In this document: positions 9,487 to 21,917 of the stretch, in pieces
How the letters are laid out: every line of letters begins with the position of its first letter
Position numbering within the stretch: the first letter of the stretch is position 1
Assembly (NCBI GenBank): GCA_947069175.1
Contig: CAMTDV010000012.1
Coordinates: 39,526,341-39,590,340, forward strand
Direction: 5' to 3'
Origin: Scalesia atractyloides
Taxonomy: Eukaryota; Streptophyta; Magnoliopsida; Asterales; Asteraceae
Length of the DNA: 64,000 nt
Translations under genes and position numbers: made by a program
Notes under the pieces: model-generated
What the model saw: only the letters and a program-made list of their open reading frames with translations
What the model was told of the DNA's origin: nothing
Database searches by the model: none

Positions 9487-11684
9487 ATAGTGACACGTGT
9501 TGTATTTTATTTTTAGTCTATTAAAGACCAATAAGGACTAAAGGTGTCAACTTGCTCAATTTGGCCTCTGAGTAACTGATATGTCAACATGCCTAGTCTC
9601 TGAGTGACTAATATGTCAACATGCTTAAACTTGGCCTCTGAGTGACTCATATGTTAACATGCCTAGCCTCTAAGTGACTGATATGTCAACATGCTTAAAT
9701 AATGGGCTCTGAGTGGCTGATATGTCAACATGCCTAGCCTCTGAGTGACTGATAAGTCAATATGCATATAATGAGCCTCTGAATGATCCTTTACAAAGTC
9801 CTAACTCTCATGTGTGCCACTTGTTGGACGAGAGAGGTTAATTCTGTAAAATTGTGAAAGTTGGATAATGGAGGGGTTAAAAGTTTCAACATGTTAATTT
9901 ATACCTCTAAGTGACCTTTTAACGAACCAAGAGCTTGACAATGTCCGGGCATACTCCCGGGTACACCAAATATTGGTTACGGAGGGCTAAAAATGCTAAA
10001 AAGGTGTTTTAGAAGGTTTTATAAGTTAAGGGGTTAAAAGTGTCAAACTTTGAAACTGGCCATGGGGCGCTCGCGTGGCACGAGAGACCAGGCATGGGTC
10101 TCTCGCGGGGTACGAGAGGCCTGTGTCTGCAAAAAATTTGCTTGGCCTCCACACAAATTGCCAAAAACCATTTGATTCGAAACCATGGTCTTCCGAACTT
10201 CTATGCCATGTTTTAGGACACTTGTAAGCTTCTTCGTACAACGCTTAACACCTGGCATCACCTCCTTCAAGCTCTCCAACTATAAATACGTGCCAAGGTT
10301 CACCATTTGAACTTGCACCTTTCTCATTCTCAACTCTATCTCCCTCCTCTGGAAGTTCCTAACTAAAAGGAGCATCCAACTTAGTTCTATTGCATTCTAG
10401 GAATGTCTTGTAAGTGTTCCTTCCTCTTGCATTTTCGTTTATAGGCTTTTATAGCCAAAAGTCAAGGTTTTACGGAAAACGCCTTGACTTTCGGTTAAGA
10501 CCATTATGGTCCAACCATTGTTCATAATGAACATGGCTAAGTGATCGTAATAAGGTAGGTGTTAGTCCTTATAAAGGGAACCTCCTGAAGATCACGTTTG
10601 CTAAACCAATTGACGGGTCAAAGTTATTATATTAAATAGTCAAACAGGCCATTTTTCGGAAATGTTATATTTGATCTTATATATATTATGAAACTTGTTT
10701 TGACACTTAAACAAGTTGGTAATATCTATTAGAACATGTAAGAACTTGTTCGACTCGTCAATTTCAGTTCATGGGTCGGTTCGCAACGAAAGTCGTGAAG
10801 TTTGACTTATGCTTTGACTTTCGATTCTAACCCGATATAGATTAGTTAGCTACTGATCTAACGTTGCATTAATGATCCTAATATAATGTAGCATAACCCC
10901 CTGAGGTTATATTACATGATCATAATCAGAATCTGAGTTTTCGCACAAGTTCCGTAACTATGCCATTTTGACTAAAATGCCCTTTTTGCATGAAAGTGGT
11001 TTTAATGATAATGAACTTGAAAATGAGTTTCCTACTGATGTAATATTATAAGTAGGATTATTTGGGATGTAAAACTATATTATAAACTAAGTTTATGAAC
11101 AAGTCCTTGTATTATGTCGATAAATGACGATAAGGCCCTTATGGCTTATTAAACGGTTTTAATCGTATCTTTTTAAAAGTAAATCCTTTACCTACTAATA
11201 TATTATATAAATAACATATCTAAGACTTGTTAATCTGATCATAACATCAGTTTTTATTAAACATCGCATAAATCGTCATTTTACGGCATACACGCCACTT
11301 CGGCGCATAACATGGTCTTAAACCATATTTATCAACAAGACTTGTTACCTACTTATTTCAAAACTTATTTTAAACATTTTTACAGTAGGTATATGATATG
11401 AACTTGGAATCCCAAATAATTTATAAACTATGTGTAAAATGACCAAAATGCTCCTTCGGTGCATAGTTTGGTCATAAAAGATAAATTACACATATAATTA
11501 ATACCGTACTAATATTATATCATAAAGAAGTTACTTTTCAAGAATACTTATAGTTATAACATTAAATTATATTCAAGTTTCTTTTATACGGTATGAAATT
11601 ACCGAAACGCCCTTATGAGGCATAGTTTTACTTTTAAACCAGAACGGGCATAAAAGTTGATATCCCACTGATATTACAACTTAT
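9487..11684 (+). repeat. Older family-2 gypsy LTR fragment
   Basis: Aligns with 21948 to about 24100 of the 5' LTR of the gypsy-2 element, lacking its first 30 or so bases. Shared landmarks are the CCTCTGAGTGACTGATATGT repeats (about 9560-9780), a CGAGAGACC hairpin (10081-10105), TATAAATA at 10281 and long AT-rich U5-like sequence. Gypsy-1 is inserted at its left and the minus-strand copia at its right. No gene is visible inside. Confidence 0.85.
10281..10288 (+). promoter_or_regulatory. TATA box of the family-2 LTR fragment
   Basis: CTATAAATA in a context conserved at 22727 of the second copy (TCCAACTATAAATA before a GTGC). It probably marks the Pol II start and the U3/R boundary of the LTR. 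Confidence 0.55.
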
Positions 11685-12436
11685 AGTAGGTCCACCTAAG
11701 GATCAAGTTAAACCTATTCCTTGTTCATGCAACACACATACGACTGCGGAATCCAAGTATGCATGCAAACCAAAGCAAAGTAAGAACACGAGGTAACCAA
11801 AGATTCACCATCTTGATTAAGAGATGAGAACAAGTACAAACATATACAAACAATGCTCATATGACTCAACAAACTGCCTGTGTTCTTGTGTCTTCGTCTG
11901 CTCTAGAGATGCTAACTGCTCAGCTCACCAACAAGTTGAACAACCAACAGCCCCCTGACTGAGAGGTGCATGTCTGCTTATATAGTATCCATGCCGGTCA
12001 TTCGTACGAAGCACGTTACCAGACATACGGAACATTCTATTACCCATGAACAACTGCTCCAAAGAGGCTTGTACGAAGCAATTGGTTCGTATGAAGCGAA
12101 TGGTTCGTACGAACCATGTAAACCAACTTGTTTACAATGATTCCTTTGTACGGAGCATGTGGCTCGTACGGAGCAACACCTTCCTCGTACGGAGCATTCT
12201 AACTCGCATAGAATGCTTACTTTGGAGAACGTGTCACAGTCATGACGTACACAAGACTCAACGGTATGCACACATGCACCCGTTTAACACAGACTAACTA
12301 AGATGTCGTACGAAACCAAGATAGAAGAATATCTTGATTTGGTCGACACGACCAAACTTATACAGACACTTGAGCAAAGACCGTACAATTATAAATGTAA
12401 CTAAGAACAAGCGACAGACACAAAAGTGTATCAACA
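11685..12436 (-). repeat. 3' LTR of the copia element
   Basis: 752 bp. On the minus strand it begins TGTTGATACAC next to the polypurine tract and ends at the AGTAGGTCC boundary, where the other copy reads TGTAGGTCC. It shares about 230 bp at its left with 21558-21917. It contains many CGTACGAA/CGTACGGA motifs, including a perfect 18-bp palindrome at 12100-12117. Confidence 0.85.
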
Positions 12437-12449
12437 AACTCCCCCTTGG
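12437..12449 (-). other. Polypurine tract of the copia element
   Basis: CCAAGGGGGAGTT on the minus strand directly next to the LTR. A second similar tract (CTCCCCCTG) lies near 12518. This is the usual plus-strand primer of plant copia elements. Confidence 0.75.
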
Positions 12450-14203
12450 ATGTTGCTTGGTCTTCGGTCGTTGGTCTTTGGTCTTCATACTTTGGAATGG
12501 CTTGGAGTATCAACAAACTCCCCCTGAAGATCTGCTATCCACTGATAGAGCATCAGGTCTTCAAACTTTTCAGAAACATTAAATCTTTTATGTTTCTTCT
12601 TCTGACTTGTCAGTTCTCTTCATAGCTGGTTTTCGTTTATGTTCTTTTGTCCATTTTGTACTCAATAAATAGATATATAATTAGAACATAAATTTATCAG
12701 AAATACACACGAAAAATTTATCATAACTTTTTCTTATGAATGTATTCCCTAAAACGAAGAAATACCAAACCATATGATTAACACTTAATTCATATGTAGA
12801 ACAACTCATTTGAGTAAATAAATGACCAAGTCAAACACTGACCAGGTTTATTCGTACGAGATACACACACTCGTATGAATTCCTATTTTACAAATCTGAG
12901 CTTCGCACATATCCACACAAATCACACAGTTATGTTTAGGAAAGGTGCTTTTGAACAGATTTTGGTTTTCTTTGATGGGTAACCTATTGCAAGACCTTAC
13001 TTTATGAAGTTGCGATATCAAATAAATGGTTTTCTGGCGTATCTTGGTAGAAAAACTTTTGAGTCTCAACTTTGGCTAATTTTAAAAAGAACTTAATCCA
13101 CAACATAGTAAACTAAAGATAAAACAATTACTAACACTAAATATATATCAAAACAATCTTTTTCAGAGTTTCAAGGTAAAGGAATCATAACCAGCTTTTT
13201 AATCTTTGTAAAAACGATATTCGGTTTTAAACTTCAAAATTAAATAGATAAGTATTCAACTATGATTATAGATATTGTTGTCCACGTAAGCTCGACTTAT
13301 CGATGTAATCATGATTAGGAGATATGATTAAGGTATGATTTATACTTACTACCCGGCGTTCAACCACTTCACCACACATTCTCGTATCAAGATATGCACG
13401 AGAGAAAATCTTACCGGTGAGTATACTGCTTTATCATCTGTTTTGACGTATATGATGTGAGATACTCACTTATTTTGATTGAAAACAAGCCCTATGTGAT
13501 CAAATCACTTATTGATGAGGAACTTTATTTTCATATGCATGCAGAGCACAGGAGTAAGTCCGCGAACAGGTTAGTACCATCGTACCGACAAAGAGACGAA
13601 CTTAGCTCCCGCAGAAAGCTATGATATTTTATCACTTATTTTGGGGATGTGATATTTTTATCACTTATTGATGGTCGTATGCAGTATATACACGTATGTA
13701 TGGTATCATGGATGTTCTAGACTTGCGTCACCGTTATTTTTCGGATAGAAGATTCAACCATGATGCCCAGATGATAAGTCAGCACAAAGACCGTATATCT
13801 CAGAACCTCGGCACTCTATCAAACGAAATTTCAGTACTAAGACCATATGCCAATGAATGGTTCCCACCTGGCATTCTATTTGTTATGTTTATATCAACCT
13901 GTACATTTTAGTCTGATTGTGAGCCTACCGATACATAATAAGTAAAGCTACTTATCAATCTTCTTTCTATGCTTTTAACCATTTCTGAAAGATTTACCGG
14001 TGTATTTCATCATCTTCAACTTATCCAAGAAACTCATTTTTGATTTTTGGGTTTTCTATTGTTTTTGTATTTTTTTAATAATTTTCCCCCCTTAAATATA
14101 GAAGGTAAATAAGTAAAAGACATATTTTTGTATTTTCTTGAAAATTTCTCCCCCTAAAATATATAACTAAGAAAATGGAAAATCTTTTTGTAGTTTTAGA
14201 TTT
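12450..14203 (-). other. Non-coding 3' region of the copia element
   Basis: About 1.75 kb between the end of pol and the LTR, AT-rich, with no protein domain I can recognise in any frame. Long 3' regions occur in some copia lineages, where an env-like frame can lie here. I see no such frame. Confidence 0.55.
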
Positions 14204-15520
14204 TTAGAAAAATATGTAGAAATAATTAGCCATAGTTGAGTTACTCGTTTTCACCTTGATGCCATTTACCAAAAGTAGATAATCAAAACGAGATTTGTCA
14301 AAAGCTTTGGTAAAAAGGTCGGCACGTTGGTGATCGGTGTGGATTTTAACAACATTGATAAGTTTTTTTTCATAACAATCTCGTATGAAATGATACTTAA
14401 TCTCAATGTGTTTTGTTTTTTGAGTGTTGTACAGGATTCCGAGTGATCTGTAAAGCAGCTTTGTTATCAACAAAAATAGGAGTAGAGAGAAATTCAAAAC
14501 CGTAGTCCCGCATCTGGTGGTGGATCCATAGAACTTGAGAGCAGCAACTAGAAGCTAAAATATATTCAGCCTCACAGGTTGACGTAGCTACACAAGTCGG
14601 CTTTTTGCATTGCCACGTGACTAGGCGATTCCCTAAGAACAGACATCCTGCTGTTGTTGATTTTGCATCTATTTTGCAGCCGCCATGATCAGAATCACTG
14701 AATGCTGTCAGATCAAAGTTGTCATCCTTAGGGTACAGAGACTAGTGTCCGGGCGACCCTTTAAATAACAAAAGATCCTTTTCACAGCCATCAAATGAGA
14801 TACTTTCGGACTAGACTGATAGCACACAAGAAGACATATTGGGTACATTATATCAGGACCTGAAAGTAGTAAGATACATGAGATATCCGATCATAGCACG
14901 ATAGAGAGATGGTTACATATGTTCACCCATTCCGTTGGAGTAATTCCATGATTCTAAGCTAATGGAGTTCCCAATGGCTTTGAGTCATCCATCTGAAATC
15001 GCTTGAGAATATCACCGACATACTTGGTTTAATGAATGAAGATTCCTTCTTTTGATTGTGAACCTGCAAACCTAAAAAGAAAGTCATTTCTCCCATAGCG
15101 CTCATCTCGAACTTCTCCTGCATAACCTGTTCGAATTCTTTGCACATTCGATCATTGGTAGACCCAAAAATAATATCATCAACATAAACTTGCACTAGCA
15201 GCAAATCCTCGTTTCTTTCCTTGATGAAGAGAGTACAGTCAATCAATCCTCATCGAAAACTTTATTGTAATCAATACCTTCGACCTGATTAAAGCCCTGG
15301 ACAACCAATCGTGCTTTGTTTCTCACAACAACACCTCGGTCATCCTTCTTGCACTTGTACACCCATTGTGTACCAATCTTCTTATAGTGTCAGGCCGGTC
15401 AACAAATTTCCAGACGCCTAACTTTCGAAACTGCTGAAGTTCTTCCTGCATGGCTTCAACCCAAGAGTCTTCTTTCATGGCCTCCTTCCAAGATTTTGGT
15501 TCTACTTGGCACACATAACA
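14204..15520 (-). pseudogene. copia reverse transcriptase and RNase H, with internal deletion
   Basis: Upstream RT piece at 15514-15323 (SWKEAMKEDSWVEAMQEELQ) and 15310-15246 (VVQGFNQVEGIDYNKVF). The text then jumps to IDCTLFIKERNEDLLLVQVY, the YVDD box and the MGEMTFFLGLQV motif. Some 75-80 residues of the palm, including the first catalytic aspartate motif of copia RTs, are missing at about 15246. RNase H follows with CEAEYILASSCCSQ (near 14570) and KTKHIEIKYHFIRDCYE to HTDHQRADLFTKAF at 14290-14430. Inactive. Confidence 0.82.
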
Positions 15521-15529
15521 GGCAAAAGA

Positions 15530-16044
15530 CCAATCATTCTGCCCCCTGATTCTCTGATTTCCGAATACAATCCAGCATTCTGGTTGTCTCGAAGCTGATT
15601 ACGAGTCTGCACACCACTCTGGACATTTCCAATAATATTCTGCTGAGGATGGATATTATGAATTCGAGTTTCTGGAACATCGGGTACTCAAGAGTTTATA
15701 CCCAGATTGTTGATATTCAGATGAACAGTCAAATCGAGTGCTGGATTTGATGAGGATGTAGATGCATGACCTTCAGTCGTCCCTTGAGGTTGAATATTTG
15801 ACGTAACATCTGAAATTCCAGGAACCGCACCAGAGGTAGCTTCATTTGCATCATGAAACTCATCTTCTTCCGATGAAACATTATAATCCGCAGCATCTTC
15901 GAATTCCTCATTTTGAACAAGATTGTTAACCAAAGTAGACACTTGAGGGTTAACAATAATTGGTCGAACTAGTGACGAGTCAACTGCTGTATCTTTTTCC
16001 ATAGCATTTGAGCAGCAGCTGATGCATCATCAAAAGTTGGCAGA
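15530..16044 (-). pseudogene. Linker between copia integrase and RT
   Basis: Acidic, Ser/Asn-rich, low-complexity sequence (for example EDAADYNVSSEEDEFHDANE on the minus strand near 15900-15840). This is typical of the variable region between integrase and RT in copia polyproteins. No domain is visible. Confidence 0.5.
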
Positions 16045-16921
16045 TTAAAGGAGTCGAACATCTAAGGAGCACCCTGAGGCTCTTACTGATTCTGTGTATC
16101 TCTGAACCTTGACTTCACCCCATTCTTCTATCTTCTTCGAAGAAAAATTCCACACCTGAAATTTGGAGTAGCATATCCAAGAAAGAAACCTTTGATAGCC
16201 TTCGACCAAACTTTCCTGTGGGTCAATCATAGTGCATGGAGCTCCAAAAGGTTCTAAGAAAGAAACATCCGATTTCCTTTTATGTAGCAACTCAAAGCAT
16301 GTCTTCCCATGTCTCTTCACCGTTAGAACTCTATTCATCGTGTAACATGCAGTAGCAACAACTTCTCCCCAAAATTGAACGGAAGTTCTGATTCTACTAA
16401 CATAGTTCTTGCTGTTTCAATTAGAGTTCTATTTTCTCTCAGCGACACCATTTTGTTGTGGGTGTAGCAAGAACTGTACTCATGCTAAATGCCCTTTGAA
16501 GAACAGTATTCATCCATAACTTGATTCTTGAATTCGGTGTCATGTCGCTTCTGATTCTCCTTACCTTGAGATTATACAAATTTTCTAGCAGCGTCAGGAG
16601 ATTCTTGAGGATATTAGGAACTTCACTCTTGTGTGCCAGCATATTTACCCATGAAAATCTGGAATAGACATCAGTAACTACCAAACAATAAGAATCACCA
16701 AAAGTTGTCTTGTGTTTCATAGGTCCAAAGAGGTCCATATGAAGACGTTCCAGTGGCATATTCACAGTGTTGATCTTCTTCACAGGATGAGATTTTCTCG
16801 CTTGCTTTACCTTCTTGCATGATACACAGACATCTTGAAGATGAAAATTCTTGACTGGTACACCATTCACTAGATTATTCTTCACCAAATAGTTCATTTT
16901 CCTCAGGTGAATGTGTCCCAT
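16045..16921 (-). pseudogene. copia integrase
   Basis: The pre-integrase zinc region (HIHLRKMNYLVKNN, CVSCKKVKQARKSH) is followed by the core LERLHMDLFGPM and SYCLVVTDVYSRFSWVNML, with the first Asp residues. The DDE centre continues through IRSD near 16552. A frame break at about 16440 separates the C-terminal part at 16338-16045 (HGKTCFELLHKRKSDVSFLE, PFGAPC). It would insert the cDNA into the chromosome. Broken by at least one frameshift. Confidence 0.8.
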
Positions 16922-17379
16922 TCGTTTGTGCCAAGAGATTGATTCCTTCTTGGTGGCTTTGGAGACAAAACATGTAACTTGCGCCGAGTTGTAATAGCTT
17001 GACTCATATCAAGAATATACAAGTCGTTAATTCTTGGAGCCGATAGGAGAATCCATTCCTTGGGGATCTTGAATCCAGGTTTCAGCACATAACAACCGGT
17101 ATCATCAAAATGTACCGTGAACTTCTTGTCGCAGATTTGAGAAACGCTAAGAAGATTATGATCAATTTGCCGCACATAATTGATCTTGTCGAAGCTCACA
17201 CCATTGGAGACCATTCCTTCTCCAGTGATGTATCCACCTTTATCTCCAGCAAAAGAAACATAACCACCCCTAATGCTTTTCACATCATATAGGAGCCGCA
17301 AGTCGCCTGTCATGTGCCTTGATGCTCCACTGTCAACAATCCAATGACTGTTTACAGTTCCTCCTGGAACACTCAACAC
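16903..17379 (-). pseudogene. copia protease
   Basis: HWIVDSGASRHMTGD near 17345-17300 holds the DSG catalytic triad. It is followed by FAGDKGGYITGEG and the start of the pre-integrase segment. The frame overlaps the integrase frame by a few bases at 16903-16921, a frameshift. It would be the aspartic protease that processes Gag-Pol. Confidence 0.8.
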
Positions 17380-17547
17380 ATTTCACAAACAAGATTAGTT
17401 TGAGATGGGGACCCAAGCCTTGGTGGTCTTGGGTCGCCCCTTATCATCAAGAAATGTAATCTCAATTTCTTTATGATTGTCAAACTGAGTTCCTCTTCTT
17501 GAACCACTACCGGTTTTCTGTTTCCAAGATCGTTTATTATTACTAGA

Positions 17548-19518
17548 TTAACTATTATTTACAGTTTTAACAGTTCCTGGTTTTATTAACTTTGAAGATC
17601 TTGAATTCTTTTCTGAAGAATCCGGTTTTAAAGCTTTTTCAATTGCTTTTACTTGTTTACGTTTTTGTTTCTCCTTTTGATCTTTAATAATTCGTTTATC
17701 TTGTGTTGGAGAAACAGATCTACGTTGGCAAGTTGGTTCAGGAGGATTTCTTTCCACAAATCTTGATTTGGCTGGATTTTTACAATCTTTTATAATGTGG
17801 CCAAACTCTCCACATTAGAAACATGTTCTCCTTTCAACAAACCTAGGAGATCGTGTTTCTTGGCTTGATGTTGAACTTGTGGGTCTTGAGGTACTGGGCT
17901 CATTTTCATTACATCCATCCGTGTGTTGGGCGTCATTGTTTTGACTATTTCTTTTCAAAATCTTAACTTTCTTTACAAAATCTATATTAGATTTTCCTTG
18001 AAAAGTTTCGACTTTATCGGTACCCTTGGAACTTAAAAATTTAACATTCTTAAGCTTTTTCTTGTAGTGAGAGCCTTTTGCTTCAACCTTTGGTTGTGAA
18101 ACGTTAGGTTTTTCAACTCACTTCCATCGTCTTTCTGTTGAAGGCGGATAATGGTTGTGATTTGGTTGGCTTTTTCTTCTCTAAAACTTTGGTTATTGAT
18201 TTTTCAAACACCTGATCTATAGAGATTAGATTTACGTTTTTAATTGGAAAATCTTTGTTTGAATAGATTTTCTTATCTCCAACCAACGTATACAACACAT
18301 TATCTGTTTCATCTGTCGACACTTCTGTCTTGACAGATTTCTTAGGAACGGTCTCTTGGATCTCAACAGATTGAGTACTAGGAGAAGCAGAAAGTTCTAC
18401 TCTTTTCCTTTCATCAAGAGGATGATCCTGATCACCTTTTCTTGATTCATCATCTGATGTATCATCTTCCTCGTCATCAGATGCATTTTGATCGACATAA
18501 GACGATGAACTTTCTGGCTTGCTTGGTTCTTGAGAGGAATTGTATAGTTTGAACCCTAATCCTGCTGCAAATTCTTCAGGATTCAGAGGTACAGAGGGTT
18601 CAAAACGAGGCATCTCCTCTTCATCAGGCATTTTGGTATAGTTGTGTTTCATTGGTGGTGGACACGACTTATACCCTATGCATTGAACATCTCCCTTTAG
18701 TTTTTGAACATCAATGATATGATCAATCACATAACGGGAGTTAGAGTAACTTCCAATTTGAGCTTGATCGAATCAATTCGCATTTGGCGATGGCTAACTC
18801 TTTCTTAGTTTCTTCCAGGAGATTAATATAGTTGTTAATTCCTGTTTGTTTATTCAAATTGTTTTTGTCAATTCAGAAACACTTTTCTTAAGGGTTTCTA
18901 TTACAGATTTGAATTCTTTTTCATCTAGGGTTAGAGCCAAATTCGCCTCTTTGCACTTTGATAGTTCAAGAACTAAATTTTGATTATGACTACTGACGGT
19001 TTCATACTTTATTTTTAATTCAACATAGTCATTACAAACTGTAGGAGGGTCAGAATTTACCTGACTTGTAGAACCTGCAACATTTGCCATGAAGGCAGTG
19101 TGATGAGGGAGGCTGCATCATCTGTAAAGAGTGTCTCTGTCTCCTTCACTGCAGCTTCTTCTTTCCTCGTCATACCCATCTTTTCACACTTCATCATCTC
19201 AGCTTCACTCAGCAACTTGCTAACCTCAGCATCACTCTCATTTCTGATATCAGAATCAGATCCATAACCACCTGAACTTGAAACACTCTCATCAGAACTA
19301 CCAGCATACCCAGAAGTATCATCATTATCTGGAGTATTAAGGCTGTGAACATGCTTGATTTGATCGACGATCTTTGCATAGCATGCAGTTCTTCCATTGT
19401 TCTCAGTTCCCAACTGAACTGACCAATCGCATCCTTCATCAGATTGAACTACCAAAGCTCTATGGGTGTTTGAAGGTCCTGATTGATTGGTACTGTTAGA
19501 GTTGCCAACAACTACCAT
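17548..19518 (-). pseudogene. Long gag-protease linker of the copia element
   Basis: About 2 kb between the gag zinc knuckle and the protease. Pieces include a Lys/Arg-rich segment (17757-17548), an acidic Ser-rich segment with EFAAGLGFKLYNSSQEPSKP (18730-18113), a coiled-coil-like segment (19090-18854) and an acidic segment with GYAGSSDESVSSSGGYGSDS (19518-19057). It resembles the extended linker of some plant copia polyproteins. I do not recognise a catalytic domain. Frames are broken between segments. Confidence 0.55.
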
Positions 19519-19566
19519 TCTTCTCTCATAGTTGAATTGAGCTGTGTTGGGTGGTTGAGACTGATT

Positions 19567-21045
19567 TCAAAAAGGGTTGTGATTTCCTTCCTTGCTGGGT
19601 CTTGTGCATTCCTGTTTGAAGTAACCTCTTTCTCCGCAGTTGAAGCAAGTAACGTCAGTTTTATCAAAGCCGTATTTTGTATCCTTTTTGCTCTCTAAAC
19701 TCGTTCTTCCTGTTCTCCGCATGTAATCTTTTGCTCTTCTCACATCACTTGCAAATCCCCACTTGATATCCATCAGCTCCATCTCATCTTGGTCAATTTG
19801 TTGGTAGTCTTCGTTTGTCAAATTGATATTTCCTATTTGACCTTCAACTAAACCACAATAAGCATTAACCATGGTGTTTAGAAGTTCCATATGTTCCTGT
19901 GCAACTTCTACGCTGACTTTAGAGAGATAGACGTGTCAAGTTTGACAGTGTTGGGATTTGCAGATTGACAATTGTTTCCATAGAAAGCTTGTTGAGGAGC
20001 TTGCTGTGGAGCTTGATGTGCTAAATCTCTTGGCTATGGAAGGAAGGCTTTCAGATCAAATGCTTGTCCATAAGCTTGAGTACTTGAGCCCGCAGACTGA
20101 CTTGATTGAACAGGTTGTGGTAGGAAGGGGTTCACGTTTGACACAAACGCGGTTTGCAGCTTTGGTTGCTGGCTTGAGTTTGTACCTGCATTAATACCTC
20201 CAAAGTATATCTCAAGGTTTTGTGGAACGGTGACTCGTTGTGCCTTCCGGAGTTTTCTCATTCTTGTTCTCCAGTTTCTACACAAATTCATAAATACTAA
20301 TTGAGTCTAAAACACCTGTATGTTTTAATAAGTCAATAAATTGGCCCATTTTGATGGTAAAGCATCAGCAAATCGCATCACAATTTCTTGTGGTGCTGCT
20401 AACACTTTGTAAGAGTACATCTCCTGAGCAGATGATAAAACCGTGTGGTAATATCATTCAACGTTCAATTTTCCATAAACATGAAACCTTCAAACTCCTA
20501 CTTGAGTAAATCATGCCGAATTTTCCTGGTAGCAGCATTACCCTCTCCTCTTGCTTCCAAAGTATCCCACAGATTTTTCGTGGTTGTACAGTACAAAAAC
20601 TGATGATAAATGTCTTTATGAAGAGCTTGTGTGAGGATAGCAAACGCCTTCTTCTCTAGATAATATACCTTCTTGTCACTCTCGTCTAGATTTGCTAAGG
20701 AGGTTGGATTTGATCCGGCTTCTTCAAGTGATTCTTTATAGGGTGTAGTAAAACACGTCCACAATTTTGTGTTCTGTCCAAGAACATACGTATGAAAACG
20801 ACTTTTCCACGAAGGATAATCGTTCATGTGGTTTAGCTTCGGCAGACGGTTATTACTCCCTGTTTCACTTTCGCTCATTAACAGAGTTTGGATGCTTTGA
20901 TTCTGATCGCAACACATGCCTACTGATTTGCAGAGATCATAGCTGTATTTTGGGACATCAAAGACTTAACACATGATGTTGCGTAGCTTTGCGAAGACTC
21001 CTGATTTGAGCTTGAACTACTCCAATCCCACGGATTAGAAGTCAT
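19567..21045 (-). pseudogene. copia gag
   Basis: The probable start is ATG at 21045 (MTSNPWDWSSSSSNQES). The core carries LPKLNHMNDYPSWKSRFHTY and the YCTTTKNLWDTLEARGEG pattern of copia gag (20917-20498). The zinc knuckle CFNCGERGYFKQEC (near 19650-19610) has Tyr in place of the usual His, so zinc binding would be impaired. Frame breaks near 20920, 20450 and 19900 make it a pseudogene. Confidence 0.78.
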
Positions 21046-21543
21046 TATATTTTCTTGATTATAAAAAATTGAAAGGTTTAAAGTTTGAAAATAACAGTTC
21101 CTTCTTAAAAATTCAAATTTTGAAAATATTTGAAAAGCACACAGCTTTGAAAATCTGAAATACGAAAAATAAACAATAACAACGATTTTTTGTACGAACC
21201 AATGTTTCGTATGGATAAGTGTTCTTCGTACGAGCAATTTGCTTCGTACGGATGATTGTTCTTCATACGAGCAACTTGCTTCGTACGGATGAGCTCTTTC
21301 GTGCGAACCAACTTGTTCGTGCGGATGAGTTTTCTGGTGAATTTCTTCTACAAATGTGTTCAACTTGATCAAAAGAAAATTTTAATGAAAACTTTCTGGA
21401 TATAACAGATTTTAACCAAGTTTAAGTTAGTTATCTATTCAAAACTTAAGTTTTCAGCTGGGAGTTCAAGAACACTTCAAGAAACCTTCAAACTAGCTCA
21501 GACACAAAACTAAGCTTGGTTTTGAACAAGGAAGAGAGCCAAA

Positions 21544-21555
21544 GCTCTGATACCA
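21544..21555 (-). other. Primer-binding site of the copia element
   Basis: TGGTATCAGAGC on the minus strand, two bases from the LTR end at 21558. It is complementary to the 3' end of initiator tRNA-Met, the usual primer of plant retrotransposons. Confidence 0.85.
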
Positions 21556-21557
21556 CT

Positions 21558-21917
21558 TGTAGGTCCACCTGAGGATCAAGTTAAACCTATTCCTGGTTCA
21601 TGCAACACACATACGAGTGCAGAATCCAAGTACGCATGCAAACCAAATAAAAGTAAGAACACGAAGGTAACTGAAGATTCACTATCTTGATTAAGAGATG
21701 AGAACAAGTACAAACATATACAAACAATGCTCATACGACTCAACAAACTGCTTATGTTCTTGTGTCTTCGTCTGCTCCAGAGATGCTAACTGCTCAGCTC
21801 ACCAACAAGTTGAACAACCAACAGCCCCCTGACTGAGAGGTGCATGTCTGCTTATATAATGTCCATGCTGTTCATTCGTACGAAGCATGTTACCAGACAT
21901 ACGGAACATTCTATTAC
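21558..21917 (-). repeat. 5' LTR of the copia element (interrupted)
   Basis: Starts TGTAGGTCCACC in plus orientation and aligns with 11685-12040 of the other LTR. It stops at ATTAC (21913-21917), where gypsy-2 begins. In the uninterrupted LTR the same site reads CTATTACCCATGAAC, which proves the insertion order. Confidence 0.85.

Larger units (their letters stand above)
11685..21917 (-). mobile_element. Ty1/copia retrotransposon, minus strand, with broken right LTR
   Basis: LTRs at 11685-12436 and from 21558 (interrupted at 21917 by gypsy-2). The primer-binding site and polypurine tract are recognisable. Gag, protease, integrase, RT and RNase H run from right to left, the copia order with integrase before RT. 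Frameshifts and stops occur throughout, and RT has a large internal deletion. It inserted into the family-2 LTR after TTAT at 11680-11684. The remainder of its right LTR is not found after gypsy-2 and is probably deleted. Confidence 0.88.
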
